Shown: positions 13,138 to 53,867 of the stretch, piece by piece
Numbering within the stretch: the stretch's first letter is position 1
Layout: each line of letters begins with the position of its first letter
Assembly: GCA_023055505.1 (NCBI GenBank)
Contig: JALIRH010000001.1
Span: 121,183,723 to 121,247,722 of the forward strand
Direction: 5' to 3'
Length of the DNA stretch: 64,000 bases
From: Callipepla californica brunnescens
Lineage: Eukaryota > Chordata > Aves > Galliformes > Odontophoridae
Program-made: the position numbers and the translations under genes
Notes under the pieces: model-generated
What the model was told of the DNA's origin: nothing
The model's input: only the letters and a program-made list of their open reading frames with translations
Databases searched by the model: none

Positions 13138-16100
13138 AAAATAAATACTGTGAAGATATTCCGGGTGGTTAATGGATGTTATTAATTCTGTCTCTTGGCA
13201 TCTTCTCTACCTCTCGATAAACCTGAGGCATTTGGAGTTTCCTTTGGCAGTCCTAAGGGCTCAGCATGATAAAGAGCGGTGAAGGAGATGACTGGGAAGC
13301 TCCCAGTGTCTTCTGTGTGGTGACCTGGTGGAAAAATGCTTCTGCAGAAGACTATTGCAGTTTGCAGACTTGGAAGACCTTGAATCTCTTTCACGAGCTT
13401 GTAGAGAAACATGAAGGGACGTTTTGAGTTTAAACTTGTTTGGGTTACCTGGCCCTCCCTCCTGCAGAAGAGTCTTAAAAAGAGGGAATGTGCTCAAGAA
13501 ATGTGGCTTGGTTTTCTTTTCTCTTATAAACCTTCAGTGCATTTCCATACAGTGAATGGCAGTAGTTGAACAACCCATGTGCGCGAGGTAAACGTGGATT
13601 TGAGCAACAGCCATATTTATGTGCCTCTAGAGGTTGGTTGAGTTTTGTTGTTGTTTTTTAATTAGCATGGATTCCAATTAGTAGAAATGAGATCACATGT
13701 ATGTATACTTACAGAAGTAACTGGGCAATGCGTAATATAGTAATATATGAACTCGGTGCTCTCTATAAAGCTCTATAGTTTTTTCAGCTTCAGTTTTTGT
13801 AGTAGTTGATATCACCTGGGGTTAGTTGCTTTGTACATTGTCATGTGATGCATAGTCACTCTCTGGGAGTGAACACAATGGGTGGTGCCAGTTACACGTG
13901 TATGCACTTATCTATGTCCACAAACATGTGTATATATAAGTCCAAGGTATATATACAAGTATGTTTGTGTGTACTTGCACACTCTACCCTGATGCCCCTG
14001 CAGCACTACTCCTCTTCTGCCATTTCTCCTGGAGCCCAGCTCAGTGCCCCATGCAGGTAACTGACTCTGGCAGCTCTGCTGCTTTGTGCTGCTGTCTCCT
14101 CTGGATAAAATATTGGGCAATGCATCCAGGGCCCCATGGAGCATGTTGAGAGCAAATCCAGAAATGAAGGATGGGAGAGCAACTTGTTGTACAGAAAGGG
14201 CTATTCCCACGTTTTGTGGTGGTTTTTCTGGGTGCAGACCTAAAAGCTTCAAATAAAGAAGTGCTGGATTGGAGCCGTGCCTAAAGCAATCTTCAGGATA
14301 ATAGGATTATTGGACTGATTCTTAATTAAAGTAGAATTCTAACTAGATTATTCTTAGCACACATTCAGCTCAGGTTTGTTGTTATTGGCCTAATTGCCTC
14401 CTAAATTAGACGCACCAATATTCTAATTCACCCTCCCTCTGAGGACACTGGCATTAAGTGAGAGAGTAAAATGCCACGTAAATGATATGCAGGCTGTGTG
14501 CAAGGTAGAAAACTGTCTTGAAAAACATTAGCCAGAATTTAAGTTTTATCTTTATGTAGAATATCTTGCAAGAGCATGATATATTGATATGTATATATAT
14601 ATATTTTCTGTATTATCTATTTCTCTGTCCTGACAGGACTTTTAAGTGCTTAGAAATGTAGACTGAGAAAAATGCCAATGATTGGAGCCTTTGAGGAAGG
14701 AGCAGTTAATGGATCTCCAAGGAAATACCCGGAATACAGCTGCTCCATGGGGGAGAGGAGGTCAGGAGCAGCTGAGCAGGGCCTGGAGGCAGCTCACCAT
14801 CTCAAATCTGAGATATATGCTGGCTGCTGATAACGTGGGATGTTAAAATGACAGAATTTGCTCAGGTCTTACTGTTTTTTTGTTTCTCTCTGAGTTCCAC
14901 AGTCCGAGCCTTGACCACTTCCATTTCGAGATACTTTGGTTCAGCTTTAATCAGAACCAAGGCATTTGAATTTTGCAGATTTTAATTGCGCTGTGGATCA
15001 AGACCCTTGGGGAGGTTTCACATATGGAGATGTAAATGCAAGCTCTGTTCAAAGTTTAAAGCATATGCATTAAACTCAAATGCAGCTTCTATATTTAAAC
15101 TAACAGGGACCTGCTGGAACAGCAGGCCACAAATTTGGATGCCTGTTTTATAACGTTTTAATAGAGCAACAGAGACTTTGAGTTTGTGGTTGAAGTAGAG
15201 TATTTAGTGAGGAGTAACAGCCTGAAGGGACTGCTGTTAAAAATTAAGGCAGCCAAACGTGCACTGCTTGGGAAGTTGTGTTCAGCACCTGTAAATACAG
15301 CAGTACAAAAATAACCCAATATGGAGGAAAACTCAGCTTGAAGGAAATCACTGGAGGAAGGACTGGAAGCAGCTGCCTTGTACTTGCACAGGAGAGGATT
15401 TATTTAAGCCCTTGGGTCACGTTCCCTTCTGGGTTGAGTCCTGGGATCTTCTTTCTTGCAGCCAGTGGATTTCACTTTACAGCATCTCTCAGTAAGCACA
15501 GGAATAGTATGAATGGAAACCTCAGCAATGAGGGCGGCAGGATGTGAATGCCATAAGGGGGAGGGAGCAAAATTAATTGGGGAAGTGCAGCCCTATTCAT
15601 TCCTCCTGGGTCTGCTCAGGGACCAACTCTGAGGTTTCTTGTGGGCTGTGAAATAGCACTTTCCAAAATTCACTGCCCCACTTGGGACAGATCAGTAGCA
15701 AGCAGGGCTGGTTCTGTAAAAGCAGTAGGTGAGCTTACAGCGTGCTAGCTAAAGAATTTATAATTCCTCTTTTTGCACCCTCTTGCCTTGGATTTATAAT
15801 AGGAGAGATAGAGAGCTTGGGCAGGTAAGCTGGGGTTGATGCTACAATAAGAATTCTTTTGCATGATGCTGAGGAAGCTTTAGGGTTCTGGGTAGGATGC
15901 AGGAGCCTTTGTGAACACACGCTGGTAGTGTACATCCTTGAATCTTCCTTACTGGAGTTAAAAGTATGGTGATTGTAAAACTGCATTTGGATCTGCTGCG
16001 TGCTGTGCTCTCATAGGATGCTCATTTACATGCTGATTACCTTATCAAAGAGAGCAGTGGGACTTCAGCAAGGTGATTTGCAGGTGCTGAGAGGGAAGCT

Positions 16101-16455
16101 GCAGAGCTTCTTGGCACTATGTTAGTGACTGTGCTTCTAAAATGATTTTTAGCATTTTATGAGCAGGGAGGAAATGGAAGTAACCTGACCAAGCAGTCTT
16201 GAGATAAATAAAACATGCGTGCTGGTAGTCCATCCATCAGTGAATCCGAATTCTGCTGAATTTGCAGGTCATATTGGTACTAATTTTATGATGTAGATAC
16301 CTGTCCCCTGGGAGCTGGATCGAAGGAAGGCAGTTGCTTGCTGAAGATGCTTTCAGGACTGGGTTCAGGAGCCTGGTTGGGCTTTAACACAAATTGTAAC
16401 TCTGGAGTGGGTTTTGTGCCTGCAGCTGATGTCATTCAGGAGAAAGGGGTTTGAA

Positions 16456-16555
16456 TATAGAATGAATAAGGTTGGAATAAACTGAAGATCAGCTAGTCCA
16501 ACCATCAACCTGTCACCTCCAGAGGCAGACAAGACCCATGTGTCCTGCCTAAAGC
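16456..16555 (-). repeat. Degraded CR1 3' fragment
   Basis: ATAGAATGAATAAGGTTGG, then AGATCAGCTAGTCCAACCAT, matches the antisense CR1 tail; the right boundary is unclear. Confidence 0.65.
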
Positions 16556-16620
16556 TGCTTAAGTAGCTGCAGCATGAGGACAGGATAGGAGGATCCGTGC
16601 CCCAGAAAGAAGCTATCTCA

Positions 16621-16675
16621 GACTGGCTTGAGTTGAAGGAACATCAAAGATCATTTAGTTCCAGTGCCCCTTCTG
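16621..16675 (-). repeat. CR1 3' tail fragment
   Basis: GAGTTGAAGGAACATCAAAG and ATCATTTAGTTCCAGTGCCC: antisense CR1 end, about 55 nt. Confidence 0.65.
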
Positions 16676-17164
16676 GTCATCTTATTAAGTTCTACCCCTT
16701 ATAGATACACGGTGCCTTAAAAAGGGCCTGCTACTATAATAAGTGAAGTCCTTTTATTCAGTGGAATAAAAATGCTTCAGTTGGCTCATGGCTTTATTTA
16801 ACTGAGAACTACTGTGTGCTGTGCTGTAATGTATTGTGGAAGCAGCAGATCCTTGCACCAGACCTACAGAGCTTTCTGTTCTCTACCTGCATACAGTAAG
16901 TACCGTTGGGATCTGAGGAAATGATGTGATAAAAGGCCTGATGGTCCCTCCTAAAAACCAACTGCTGCTCATTAAATTAAACGATGATGATTCTTAATGG
17001 ACTAGTGAAAGCTCTGCAGTCCATTTGTTGAAAGTAAGGAAGTCTAGGATATGAGGCCTTGTTGCAATGTATCTGCTATCCTTTTGTGTGTAGTGGGACT
17101 ACCACCTGCCTGCAATAGCACGTTTGGGTAGATGGTATATCATTATAAATACAGCTGATGCTTT

Positions 17165-17356
17165 AGAGTCATGGAATCCTATAGGTTGGAAAGAACGCTA
17201 AGTCTGTCAAATCTGACCCCAACCCATCCCAACTGACCGTGTCCCTCAGTGCCACATCTGTTCTTTTCTTGAACACCTACAGAGACAGTGAGTCCACCAC
17301 CTCCCTGGCAGCCTGAGCCACTGCACTGACACTGAGAAGAATTTCTTTCCTAGGAA
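17165..17356 (-). repeat. CR1 LINE 3' fragment
   Basis: GAGTCATGGAATCCTATAGG, CCAACCCATCCCAACTGACC, GAGTCCACCACCTCCCTGGC. Confidence 0.9.
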
Positions 17357-18514
17357 CTCACGTGGAAACCATAAGCTACCTTAGACTTACTCTCTGAAAT
17401 GAACTGCACTGCAAACTTTAGGCAAATTTATGTCCAGTTCTTGAGTTGTGGGTCTCTGCTGATGTCAAGTTAGGCTTTTTGGTTATGGATCTTCCAGCTT
17501 ATTTCCTTGTTGCTAAAATCAGTTTGTCATCAAAACTCACTTGCTCAACACAGAGCTCATTTTATCTTGGGAACAGTGTTCATTCTCCCTCTTTCTCTGA
17601 CTTTGAAGTTGAACCAGAACTTGAAAGGAGCAATGTGAAACCAAAGCAATTTCTGTGATTTCGTGTAATTGAAAACAACTGCCAGTATGAAAATCCTGGC
17701 TAGCAATTAAGAGAATATGACAGCTTTGCTAGACGGTTACATAAATATCACTGAGCACAGGGCTTCCTACTGTCATTAGCTGCAGTGAAGACAATGGGGC
17801 TACACAGAGCAGTAAGCTCTGCTCTGATGATAAATGTTTGCATTTCAGATTAGCACTGAACTGTTGTGGCATTTCCTCCTCGTTCTCATTGGGGCTCTTG
17901 GATGGCTTCACCAGCCAGTGATGCTGGTGGTGTTTTCTTGCTCTGCAGTGAGAAAGGAGTTAGATGTGTTGCACTGTTAGAACATTGGATTCCTCTTTGC
18001 AGGTTTCTGTATGGTTTTCTCTTCTCAGGAAAGTTCATTTTTTCCAGGTCCATGAGTATTTTCAGTAGTTTGCATACCGTGGCTTTTCCTGAGCAGTGGA
18101 CTATGGTGTCCTTTGTGTGCATGGGGTATTTCTGACCCAACCTGACCATGTTATAGTTTTCTGACTTCTTTCTCACCTCTACCCTCTTGCTAAATAGCAA
18201 ATGTCAAATCTCTTAACAAGATGTCCACGTACATGCTGCGATTTTGCAAATATGTGCGCGTTCAAAACCCAAATGAGATGTTCAGGATCAGTAGTGCTAT
18301 TTACCTTTTGAAATCTGCTTTCAACTCCTTCAAGCAGGTACTGATTAGAAATTCTTATAGATCAGTGGAGTTGTATATTTTTGTGATTTACAGACAATAT
18401 CTGTCTAACACTAGACAAATCAAATCCCATTGAGCAAGCCTGCTCAGCCCCAGCTATCAGAATAGTGCTTTACAGCGGTGTTGCTCATCTTGTAGAAAGG
18501 AATCTGTCATTCAC

Positions 18515-18928
18515 CACAACTCTCTGCAGCTCCCTGAATGGGGGTTGTAGTGAGATGGGGGTTGGCTCCTTCTCCCAGGTGAGAGAAAGATGAGAGGGAA
18601 TGGCCTCAAGCTGTGCAAGGGGCGGCTCAGGTTGGATATTAGGAATGATTTCTTCTCGTGAAGAGTGGTGATGCATTGTCAGTGGTGGAGTCACCATCCC
18701 TGGAGGCATTCAAGAACTGTAGAGATGTGGCACTGAGGGACACGATGGACATTTACCTGTGCAGCCTGATCTAGGGAGCTGCTTTGGCAGGGGTTTGGAC
18801 TCGATGATCTCTAGAGGTCTCTTCCAACCCCTACAATTCTGTGATTCTGTGATGATTAGTGGGCATGGGGGAGATAAGTTGAGGTTGGATTTGGTGATCT
18901 TAGCAGTCTCGATGATTCAGTGATTCAG
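18515..18928 (+). repeat. CR1 LINE 3' region carrying a second CR1
   Basis: The outer element is read as 18515 to about 18746, then about 18856-18928. It has GGCCTCAAGCTGTGCAAGGG, TCACCATCCCTGGAGGC and CACTGAGGGACACGATG, then resumes with TTAGTGGGCATGGGGGAG and TTGGATTTGGTGATCTTAGC. Confidence 0.88.
18747..18855 (+). repeat. CR1 3' end of a different subfamily, nested in the same orientation
   Basis: GCTGCTTTGGCAGGGGTTTG, GACTCGATGATCTCTAGAGG, TCTCTTCCAACCCCTAC and an ATTCTGTG tail repeat, sitting exactly between two consecutive parts of another CR1 consensus. Confidence 0.85.
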
Positions 18929-19640
18929 CTTAAAAGCAGCCTTTCCATTTTGGCTCGAGATGTAAAAGAGAAAATTTCCATTTGAGCTACACTGGGGGTG
19001 GGAAGCAGCTCTGTTGTACAGTTCCACATTAGGGGGCAGTGGGGCTTAATTCTGAGCCCTGTGCTCTGTGTTCAAATGTTGGAAACATTTGAACGGGATA
19101 AAAAAAGAGATTTGTGGTTTGCTTCCTTTCAGTGCCTTTGCTGCTAACATGCAGTTTGGACTTAGAGCCAAGTAACCTATGTGGAGAGCAGTGGTGGTGC
19201 ATTCAACTGCATGTTTTAATATATTTTCTTTATGATGCATCTGGTCATTTCCTCCGGAACACACATTTCCTCCAGGAAACCTGCTTATATGGGCTTTTGG
19301 TATACTTTAATATAAAAGGCCTTTATTTTTCCCACCCTGCTTAGCAAGCTCTGACTCCAGTCACTACTTTGACTTTTGCTGTGCTGTGAGCTCAAGTTGA
19401 ATTGAAGCCAAGGAAAAGGATGGGAAAAGGAACCTGCACTGACATCTGCCCCAACAGCATTGCTTGCACAGGCATGTAGCTGGGGAGGGAAGGCACGTTT
19501 CTGGGGGTGAGGAAATAATAAGGATGATATGTGGGCTGAGAACTCCTTAGAAAATGATACTCATGGTTCCTTCTGTCTCGACTTGGATTTTTTTTGCTTT
19601 GTTTTGTTTTAAATACGGATGCAATTTATTTCTCTTGGGG

Positions 19641-19840
19641 TGTTTTAGGAGGAAGTTCTTCACTAGTTCTTTACTCAGAGGGTGGTGGGGCCCTGGCACA
19701 GGCTGCCCAGGGGAGATGTGGGTGCCCCATCCCTGGTAGTACCCAAGGTCAGGTTGGATGGGGCCCTGGGCTGTCTGAGCTGCTGGGGGAACCAGATCAC
19801 AGCAGGGCCAGGTGGGCTTTCCAACCTGAGCTGTTCTATA
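19641..19840 (+). repeat. CR1 LINE 3' end
   Basis: TTTAGGAGGAAGTTCTTCAC, TGGCACAGGCTGCCCAGGGG, AGGTTGGATGGGGCCCTGGG, ending TTTCCAACCTGAGCTGTTCT. It belongs to the 'gggccctgggc' subfamily. Confidence 0.92.
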
Positions 19841-22005
19841 AAAACCTCTGTTAGAGTGGGGTAAGAACTTGGTCAAAATGACTGTAGCTGCTCTCTGCCA
19901 TCCCTGGTAGCTTGAGCCACTTGACTTGTGCCCAAGTAAGATGCATTTGTTGTATACTCATCATATTTGGGCATGGCTGGCACTGTTTGTGCAACAGTTC
20001 ATGTTTGCCACTGCCAATTGTTCATGAAAGAACCAAAGCTGAATTGAAATACAGCAATTCAGTGTGGTGTCACCTCTCTGCAGTGTTGGATTTGAGCCTA
20101 ATGCACTGGGAAGGGCTTGACCTGCCTGGATGCTAGCAGAACCCTTCAGGTGTCAGGCTTACTGTAACATCAGCCTTGCATGGGCCCACACCATGCAACC
20201 TGGTGAAAGCTGCACCTTGGTTATTTAAAATGAGAAGAAGCTTGAGCTAAAGGAGAACTCTGCTCTGTTGCTAGGAATCCAGAATTTATAATTAGTCTGC
20301 TCTTCCTTAGAGTGTGGTGTGGTGAGTTGGCATCTATCTCTGCCCAGGAAGAAATTTTGCACTTCTCCTACCAAGAAGCTGCACCCGCAGTGGATCAGGC
20401 TCTTCTGCAAAATACAGGCTGGGAAATCCCACCAGCAGTGCTTTTATTTAGCCCAAATAAATGGGCTTGCATTAAAGAATACCTTTTAAAAGGACCCTCC
20501 TGTCTTTTGCCTTTTAAAATCCCAAGCCTCCAGCATTCCTGTTGAGGTGTAACTGGTCAATTATCCTTTAGGTCTGGCACTGTGGAAATGATGCTGGCAG
20601 AGCATCAAGGCTGCAAACAGTAGCTGGCCCTCAGCCATGAGAGTCTGTCCCCCAGCCCCTCCTCATCCCCACCCTCTCTGATTGCAGCAGTGGATACACT
20701 CCCTTTCAAGTGCATGCATTATTTTTTTTTTTAGTGATTTAATTATTGCTTTGTTTATTTTAGTGATTTCATTTGTGTCTTTAGGTGCTGGCAGCAACTG
20801 CAGGGCTCTTAACAGGTGACTTTTTTAAACAGATGAGTAGACAAAGTTGTCTTCTGGTTGTTTATTAGAACTTTACAAAAAGCTGTTCTTCTCCTTACAT
20901 GGGAATGATTCAGTGGTAAACGTTGGGTCTGGGCTGATGCATCAGTGGCCCTTGACTCTTTTGTTCAGTTGGTGCACTTGCAGAGCACTGAGATATGAAG
21001 TATAACTGGCTGGAGAACCAGCTAGATGCTACGGTTAGTGCTTTTTGTTTTAAGTCATCTCTAAATGTGATCATCAGCTTGTCTTCCCCTGGGATGTGAG
21101 TACTGCTGCTGCCCTGCTTCGTGATGGTGTGCCCTAGATCCCATCCGCTGTCTGGTGGTGGATGTGGATGTGTGTCCTGCCTCTATTCCAGGTGGATCAT
21201 GCATGAGGTGGTTTTCTTTCAGTGCAAGACTGTGCTTGAGACTGCAGCTTAGACCCATGCAAAGTAATAAAGAAAGAAGGAATGAATGCCTTTTCAGCCT
21301 GTGTCGAAACCCAGCTGGTAAACTGCACGGTTAATTTTCTGCTGGGATCTGGATGAAAGGATGACACACGGGGAGAGAATCTCTGCTGCTTGCTATGTGT
21401 TTGAACAGTGCAGGCACCAGCCCTGGCTTTTTTGGGCAGTGCAAGAAGGAGATTTTAACTGTGTGTGCACTAACAGTGTCCAGCCTGGAGATGAAAGGAT
21501 GCAGGGATGCTGGTGCAGAGGTGAAATGCTGGTTCTGATTAGAATAATCTCAATTAAAAGCATCTCCTGCCTTTTCTGTGATCAAGATGCTCATGTGTGA
21601 TCTTTCCTCACCCTATCAACAACAGGAAAGCAGCAGTTCAGAAAAATGTGAGGTTTCCTTCTGGTAGCAGGCAGAGCTAGAAAAACAGTTGCTGAGCATC
21701 CTCCTTCCGTCTCTCTTCTCATATCGTTAATTCATCTGTAAGTTGTAGTGAGTAACTTACAGCACTGTCTTGCCAGACTGCATGAATTATAGATGGCTGT
21801 TTAATGAGTTTTCGTGTTGACTCCAGCAATTAGTATGCGTTGGACAGTTATCTTTATTGCATCTACTGTAGCGTTAGGTTTTCAACTCTTTGTGATATAT
21901 CTTTCTGTTTTAGCAGTTAGTTATTTGCCTGTCTTGCTCGAGGAATGCAAAAAGAACACAACCAAATCAGGAGAAACTTACAGTTCAGCGTGGAGCACCA
22001 GGTTT

Positions 22006-22095
22006 CATAGAACCATAGAATCACTTGAGTTGGAAATGGCCCATAAAGGTCATCTAGTCCATTTCCTCTGCAATGAACAGAGACACCTGGAAGAT
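22006..22095 (-). repeat. CR1 3' tail fragment
   Basis: CATAGAACCATAGAATCACT, GAGTTGGAAATGGCCCATAA, GTCATCTAGTCC. Confidence 0.88.
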
Positions 22096-22469
22096 TTCGA
22101 GCCATATCTTCTTAATGCTGATATACATCTGTGTTCTCTTTGACTGCCACTGTTGGCACCTTGGATTTTTCTTCTGTCCCAGTAACAACACCATGTGTCC
22201 TATCTTGAGCTGCAGAGCAGTTTCCTGGGTCATTTGCCTCCTTGCACACGGTCTGCCCGTTCTTTCCAGATGCAGAAATGTTTTGTAGACATGTGAAAAA
22301 GGTTTGTCAGGTTTGCTGTTTGGATCTGTTGAGACTGGGGCAATCTGATGGGCTTCAAAAGCTGATGGATAGGGACAGAGTGTTCCTGAAGGCCACTGTA
22401 ATTTATGTTACAAGCCTGGATGCCATTGCCCTTCTTGGCCCCCCAGCACCTTTCCTTCACAGTCCTTTT

Positions 22470-22560
22470 GAAGGACATGTTTTAGTGGGCATGGTGATAA
22501 TGGGTTCGTGGTTGGGACTAAGTGATCTCAGTGATCCTTTGCAACCTTAATGATTCTGTA
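22470..22560 (+). repeat. CR1 3' tail fragment
   Basis: TTTTAGTGGGCATGGTGATA, GTTGGGACTAAGTGATCTCA, CAACCTTAATGATTCTGT. Confidence 0.88.
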
Positions 22561-25500
22561 ACTTGACTCATGGTAGTTGTAGACTGTGATATGTGTAAAA
22601 ACCTTTATTTTCATGGGGGCTGTGTGCTGAAGCAACCTGGACTTCTGACTTTCAGAGCTCTGCAATGGCAGCAGAAATCACAGTCCTACACTATGCCTTC
22701 CTAGTGGTGTCTGGTTTGCTCTGAGCGCAGCTATTTTAATATATAGCCGAGGAGAATAATGGTGTCTGCATCTGCAGTGTGCTCCCCCATCCAACGGCAG
22801 TTGAAAAGTTCACGTGCTGTGTAACTGCTTCCACTGTTCGTTTATAGTCCTGCTGCTGAAACATAAGATGGATTTCTCCAGGAGTTCAGCATGAGCAGCA
22901 CAGTCACGCTGATGTGGAGGGGAAAGGAAGCTCTGCCTGGTGACGCTTTGCATTCCTGTTGGGATGGATCGTGTGGAGCAGTGACTCACGTCAGCTCTAA
23001 GGTTATGCCAACTGCTGAAGCGATTGTCTGTTGCTCTGAAATTTAGCAGAGCCTCTACGCAAGAGAGGTTGCTTAAATTCTGCTTACAAGGAGATTATTC
23101 TAGGGAGGAGAGAATTTGTGCAGTCAACCAGGCTGTGACGAGGGCTGCCTCTGTAGCCACACTGGTGCTGCAAGGCCATGGGGAGGTAGATGTGATCCTG
23201 CCAGGGCACAGCTTCATCCAAAAATGTCAAAGCTCAAAAGAGTTTAAAACACAACAACGTTGACTCTGGGGGTGTGCCATGTTTAAGTATTTCTGTGCAA
23301 TGGCTCCTGTAAGCAGATAGGTTTTATTTTTTTTTTTTTCATGTTAATATGTTGTGGAAAAAGCCTTTTGGGGTCCTTCAAGGATAGTACTCTTTATTGC
23401 AAGGACTAACTGCTGCAGAACAGATCTGTTAATTTAGCGGGTTGAAAGATTTCTCCCACCTTCGGTCTCCAAGCAGATTAAATATTTCTTGTAATGCATA
23501 AGAGTTGGATTGCAAGAGGGATTTGGGGACTTGAGTGATGGAGAAGGATGGAGAGGCTGTGCTGTAGGCTTTGTCCTTGGGAAAGCTGCAGTTACCAAAA
23601 TACATATAAACAAGCATTGTTTGTAAAATATCAAACTTCTTTGTAAACAAGAGCTTGAACTGCCAGTGTGTCCAGCCCTGCCATGAAACAGTAATTCACC
23701 TGTACTCCATCCCTTCTGACGGGGTGGGGTTTGAAAAGCAATCTAATCCTAAAGAAGATGGAAGCAGATTTCCATGGTGTCTTGCACTGTTGCAGCTGGG
23801 AATGAAGATGCTTGACATTGAGAGGTTTTTCATAGGTTTTCATGGTCTTTCTTATTTTGCTTACATTTTCTTGCACCAGCCTCTGTCTATTGTCTGTAGG
23901 ATTTTCCTCCTCATTTCTTTTTCTTCAGCCTGGAACCTCTTGCTGTTCTATTTCCTTCCCTCTCCCATCCTTCTGTCTGGTTTTGCATCCATTTCCGACT
24001 ATAGGAATCCCATTCTCACCTTCCTACCTCTCCCTCAGAGAGGGATTGTTGGAAGTTTGGCTGGTGGTGAAATTCTCAGATGCTGCTTTATGCAAACCCC
24101 TCTGGTTTAAGGATGGAGAGAGTCATTTGGCAAGTATGGAGTTGCTAACATTCACTTTACCCACTAGCAACATATTCCTAACATCCTTGCAGCAATTTGC
24201 TTTCCCCTGGTCAAATAAGTGAAGAAGGCAGGTCTCACATGGCACTTCTGCTTCTGTCTTTTCAAATTGTTTAGTAGCACCAGTTCAGTGTTGACACCAC
24301 TGACACTGCAGTGTGCAAAGCCTGTCAGTGAGTCCTCAGTGTCGTCATGTTGCACAAAGCATGTGAGCAACAGTGGCTTCCAAACTTGTCAGCTGAATTT
24401 GAAGTTGGAATTCTTTTCCCCCCCTGCTTAGATGGAGAGGAGGTCATTTGTTCTAATTCTCTGCTGTCAGTCCTGCTGTTAATTCTGGTAAGCTTTTACA
24501 CTGGAAAATGGCATGAGTCTGAAGCAAGAGGCATGGGAGATACATAGGGCCAATGTCATTGGACATCCAGGCAAGTGCACAACTACTTTCTGCCACTCCT
24601 CCTAAATGCCCAAACTGTGCCATCATTAAAATAAATGCCCCAAATGCTTAGTCTGTAATTTAAAATACCATTGCCTGGATTTAAAGCAGAGATGGCATCA
24701 AACTTAAAAGCCGGAGAAGGCTCTTCCAAAGCCTTGTGGGCTGTGCACTCCTGCCAGCCCTCCTGCTTAAGTGCACGTGTGAAGAAACCACGAATCAAAT
24801 ACATGAAGGTGGATCTGCAGACCAGCTGTGGCTTGGCAGGCAGTAGCAAGGAACCACTGCTTTCAACAAGGTCCAGCTTGTTGCCAGTGATGCCTTCAGT
24901 GGTCAGCATTTACTTTGTCTTGACTCCATGCAGCAGAGAGGAAAAAGCGTGCTCCGAGTCCAGCATCATTAGTTGGACCAAAAGAAGTCTTTGAAGAGGA
25001 CCTTGTTGTGGTTGTGGGATCTGTCTGAAGTGTGATCCAGGGTACTAAGATCCACTTCAGTGAATTCCTCTGAGTCCATCCTATGGAAAAGCAACTCCCT
25101 GGGTGCCAGCAGACTCTGTCAGCTGACTTCTTGCTTGCAGGGAGCAAACCAGTTCTTGCTTTCTACTGCCACATAGTTGTCCCTGAGTGAAATGTCTTCC
25201 CCTATGGTTTGTGTAATTAAGAAAGCTGTTGAACTATTTTTCCACCCAAACAAAATTGTTCCTCTTCGTCCTTTGGTTAACTCCCAGCTCTCTGTTGAGA
25301 GCATAATGCAACTGGATTTCAGTCTCCAGAAGGATCCCTCTGCAGCCTGACTGCTTCTGAAGAGCTGATCTCATTTGGGTGGAACAAGCTGGTTGTTGCA
25401 GAATAATCTATTACCCAGTTCACAAGCTTCCGTCTTTAAATCCTCAACGCAGGGTTTATTTACTCACAGATTAATGTGCATGTTGAGGATCAACGTTTTG

Positions 25501-25814
25501 GCTGTCAGAATTGTGTTCCGAGCGTGCTGCTATGGCAGGAGGGCCAGGGCTCAGCAAACGCTGACATGGAGGTGACAGGGATGCAGTTCTGCTGCTTTCT
25601 GCCCATCTCCCTCTGGAGCATTTCAGCACATTTTTAGTGATGGAGCCTGAGTGACTGCATCCAAGCTCTTCGGTGGCAAACTTCAGTCCCTGTGCATCGT
25701 GTTACTGCCTGTGCTGGAGGCGGATGCAAACCTGTGGACGCAGATTTTGGCAGAGCTAGCGTGGATCAGAGAGGTCTTACTAGGAAGAAAGCGTTTCTGA
25801 AAAAATCAAGTGTT

Positions 25815-25979
25815 GAAACAGGCTGCCCAGGGAAGTGATGGAGTCACTGTTCCTGGAGGTGTTCAAGAGCTGTGGAGATGTGGCACTGGGGGATGTGGTT
25901 AGTGGGCATGCTGGAGATGGGTTGACAGTTGGACTTGGTGATCTTAGCATCTTTTCCAACCTCAGTGATCGCACGATTA
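25815..25979 (+). repeat. CR1 LINE 3' end
   Basis: CAGGCTGCCCAGGGAAGTG, GGAGATGTGGCACTGGGGGA, TTGGACTTGGTGATCTTAGC. It lies about 340 nt upstream of the PAK1 start exon. Confidence 0.92.
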
Positions 25980-26339
25980 TCTTGGCTGCTGTCAGATGTC
26001 CCTGCTGTTTGCTACCTGGTATTTATTGCTCTTGCTGCCCACCCTCACCCTACACTTCTGGTATAGCTGAGAACTGGCTGTACCCTGCAGCAAGCTTTTT
26101 GTGATAATAACTGAAACTCCTGAATATAATCTTAATAGGAACAGTTTGGATCTTCAGTGGTATCCGTGCCGACGCTTTGTGTTGGTATAAGGCTACAGGT
26201 TTGTCTGAAAATACTTGTGTGTGGTTTATTTGATAGCCTACCATTCTGATTAAAAAAAACCAAAAACTAATTAACCCAACAAACCACAAAACTTCTTCTT
26301 TTCTTCCTTCTTTGCTAGTAACGGCCTCTACATCTGAAG

Positions 26340-53867
<27,528 letters not shown>

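Larger units (their letters stand above)
1..26318 (+). other. PAK1: Non-coding region upstream of the PAK1 start exon, probably the 5' UTR intron
   Basis: The ATG exon at 26319 begins with a spliced acceptor, so at least one 5' UTR exon lies upstream. No CpG-rich promoter, conserved coding exon or RNA gene was recognised in this region; open frames here look like chance or antisense CR1. Apart from the CR1 copies listed separately, I see no recognised element in 1166-2366, 2526-4751, 5286-9319, 9562-11116, 12061-12987, 13138-16455, 17357-18514, 19841-22002, 22561-25814 and 25980-26318, beyond short AT-rich or T-rich tracts. A non-coding first exon inside this region cannot be excluded. Confidence 0.6.

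Noticed and set aside
23655..24110. 151-codon open frame, hydrophobic stretches
   Set aside because: Membrane-like runs arise from T/C-rich DNA; no start context, partner exons or family match.
1..26318. Search for a CpG-island promoter or CLNS1A/AQP11 exons
   Set aside because: CpG is sparse throughout, and no recognisable exons of these neighbours were seen.
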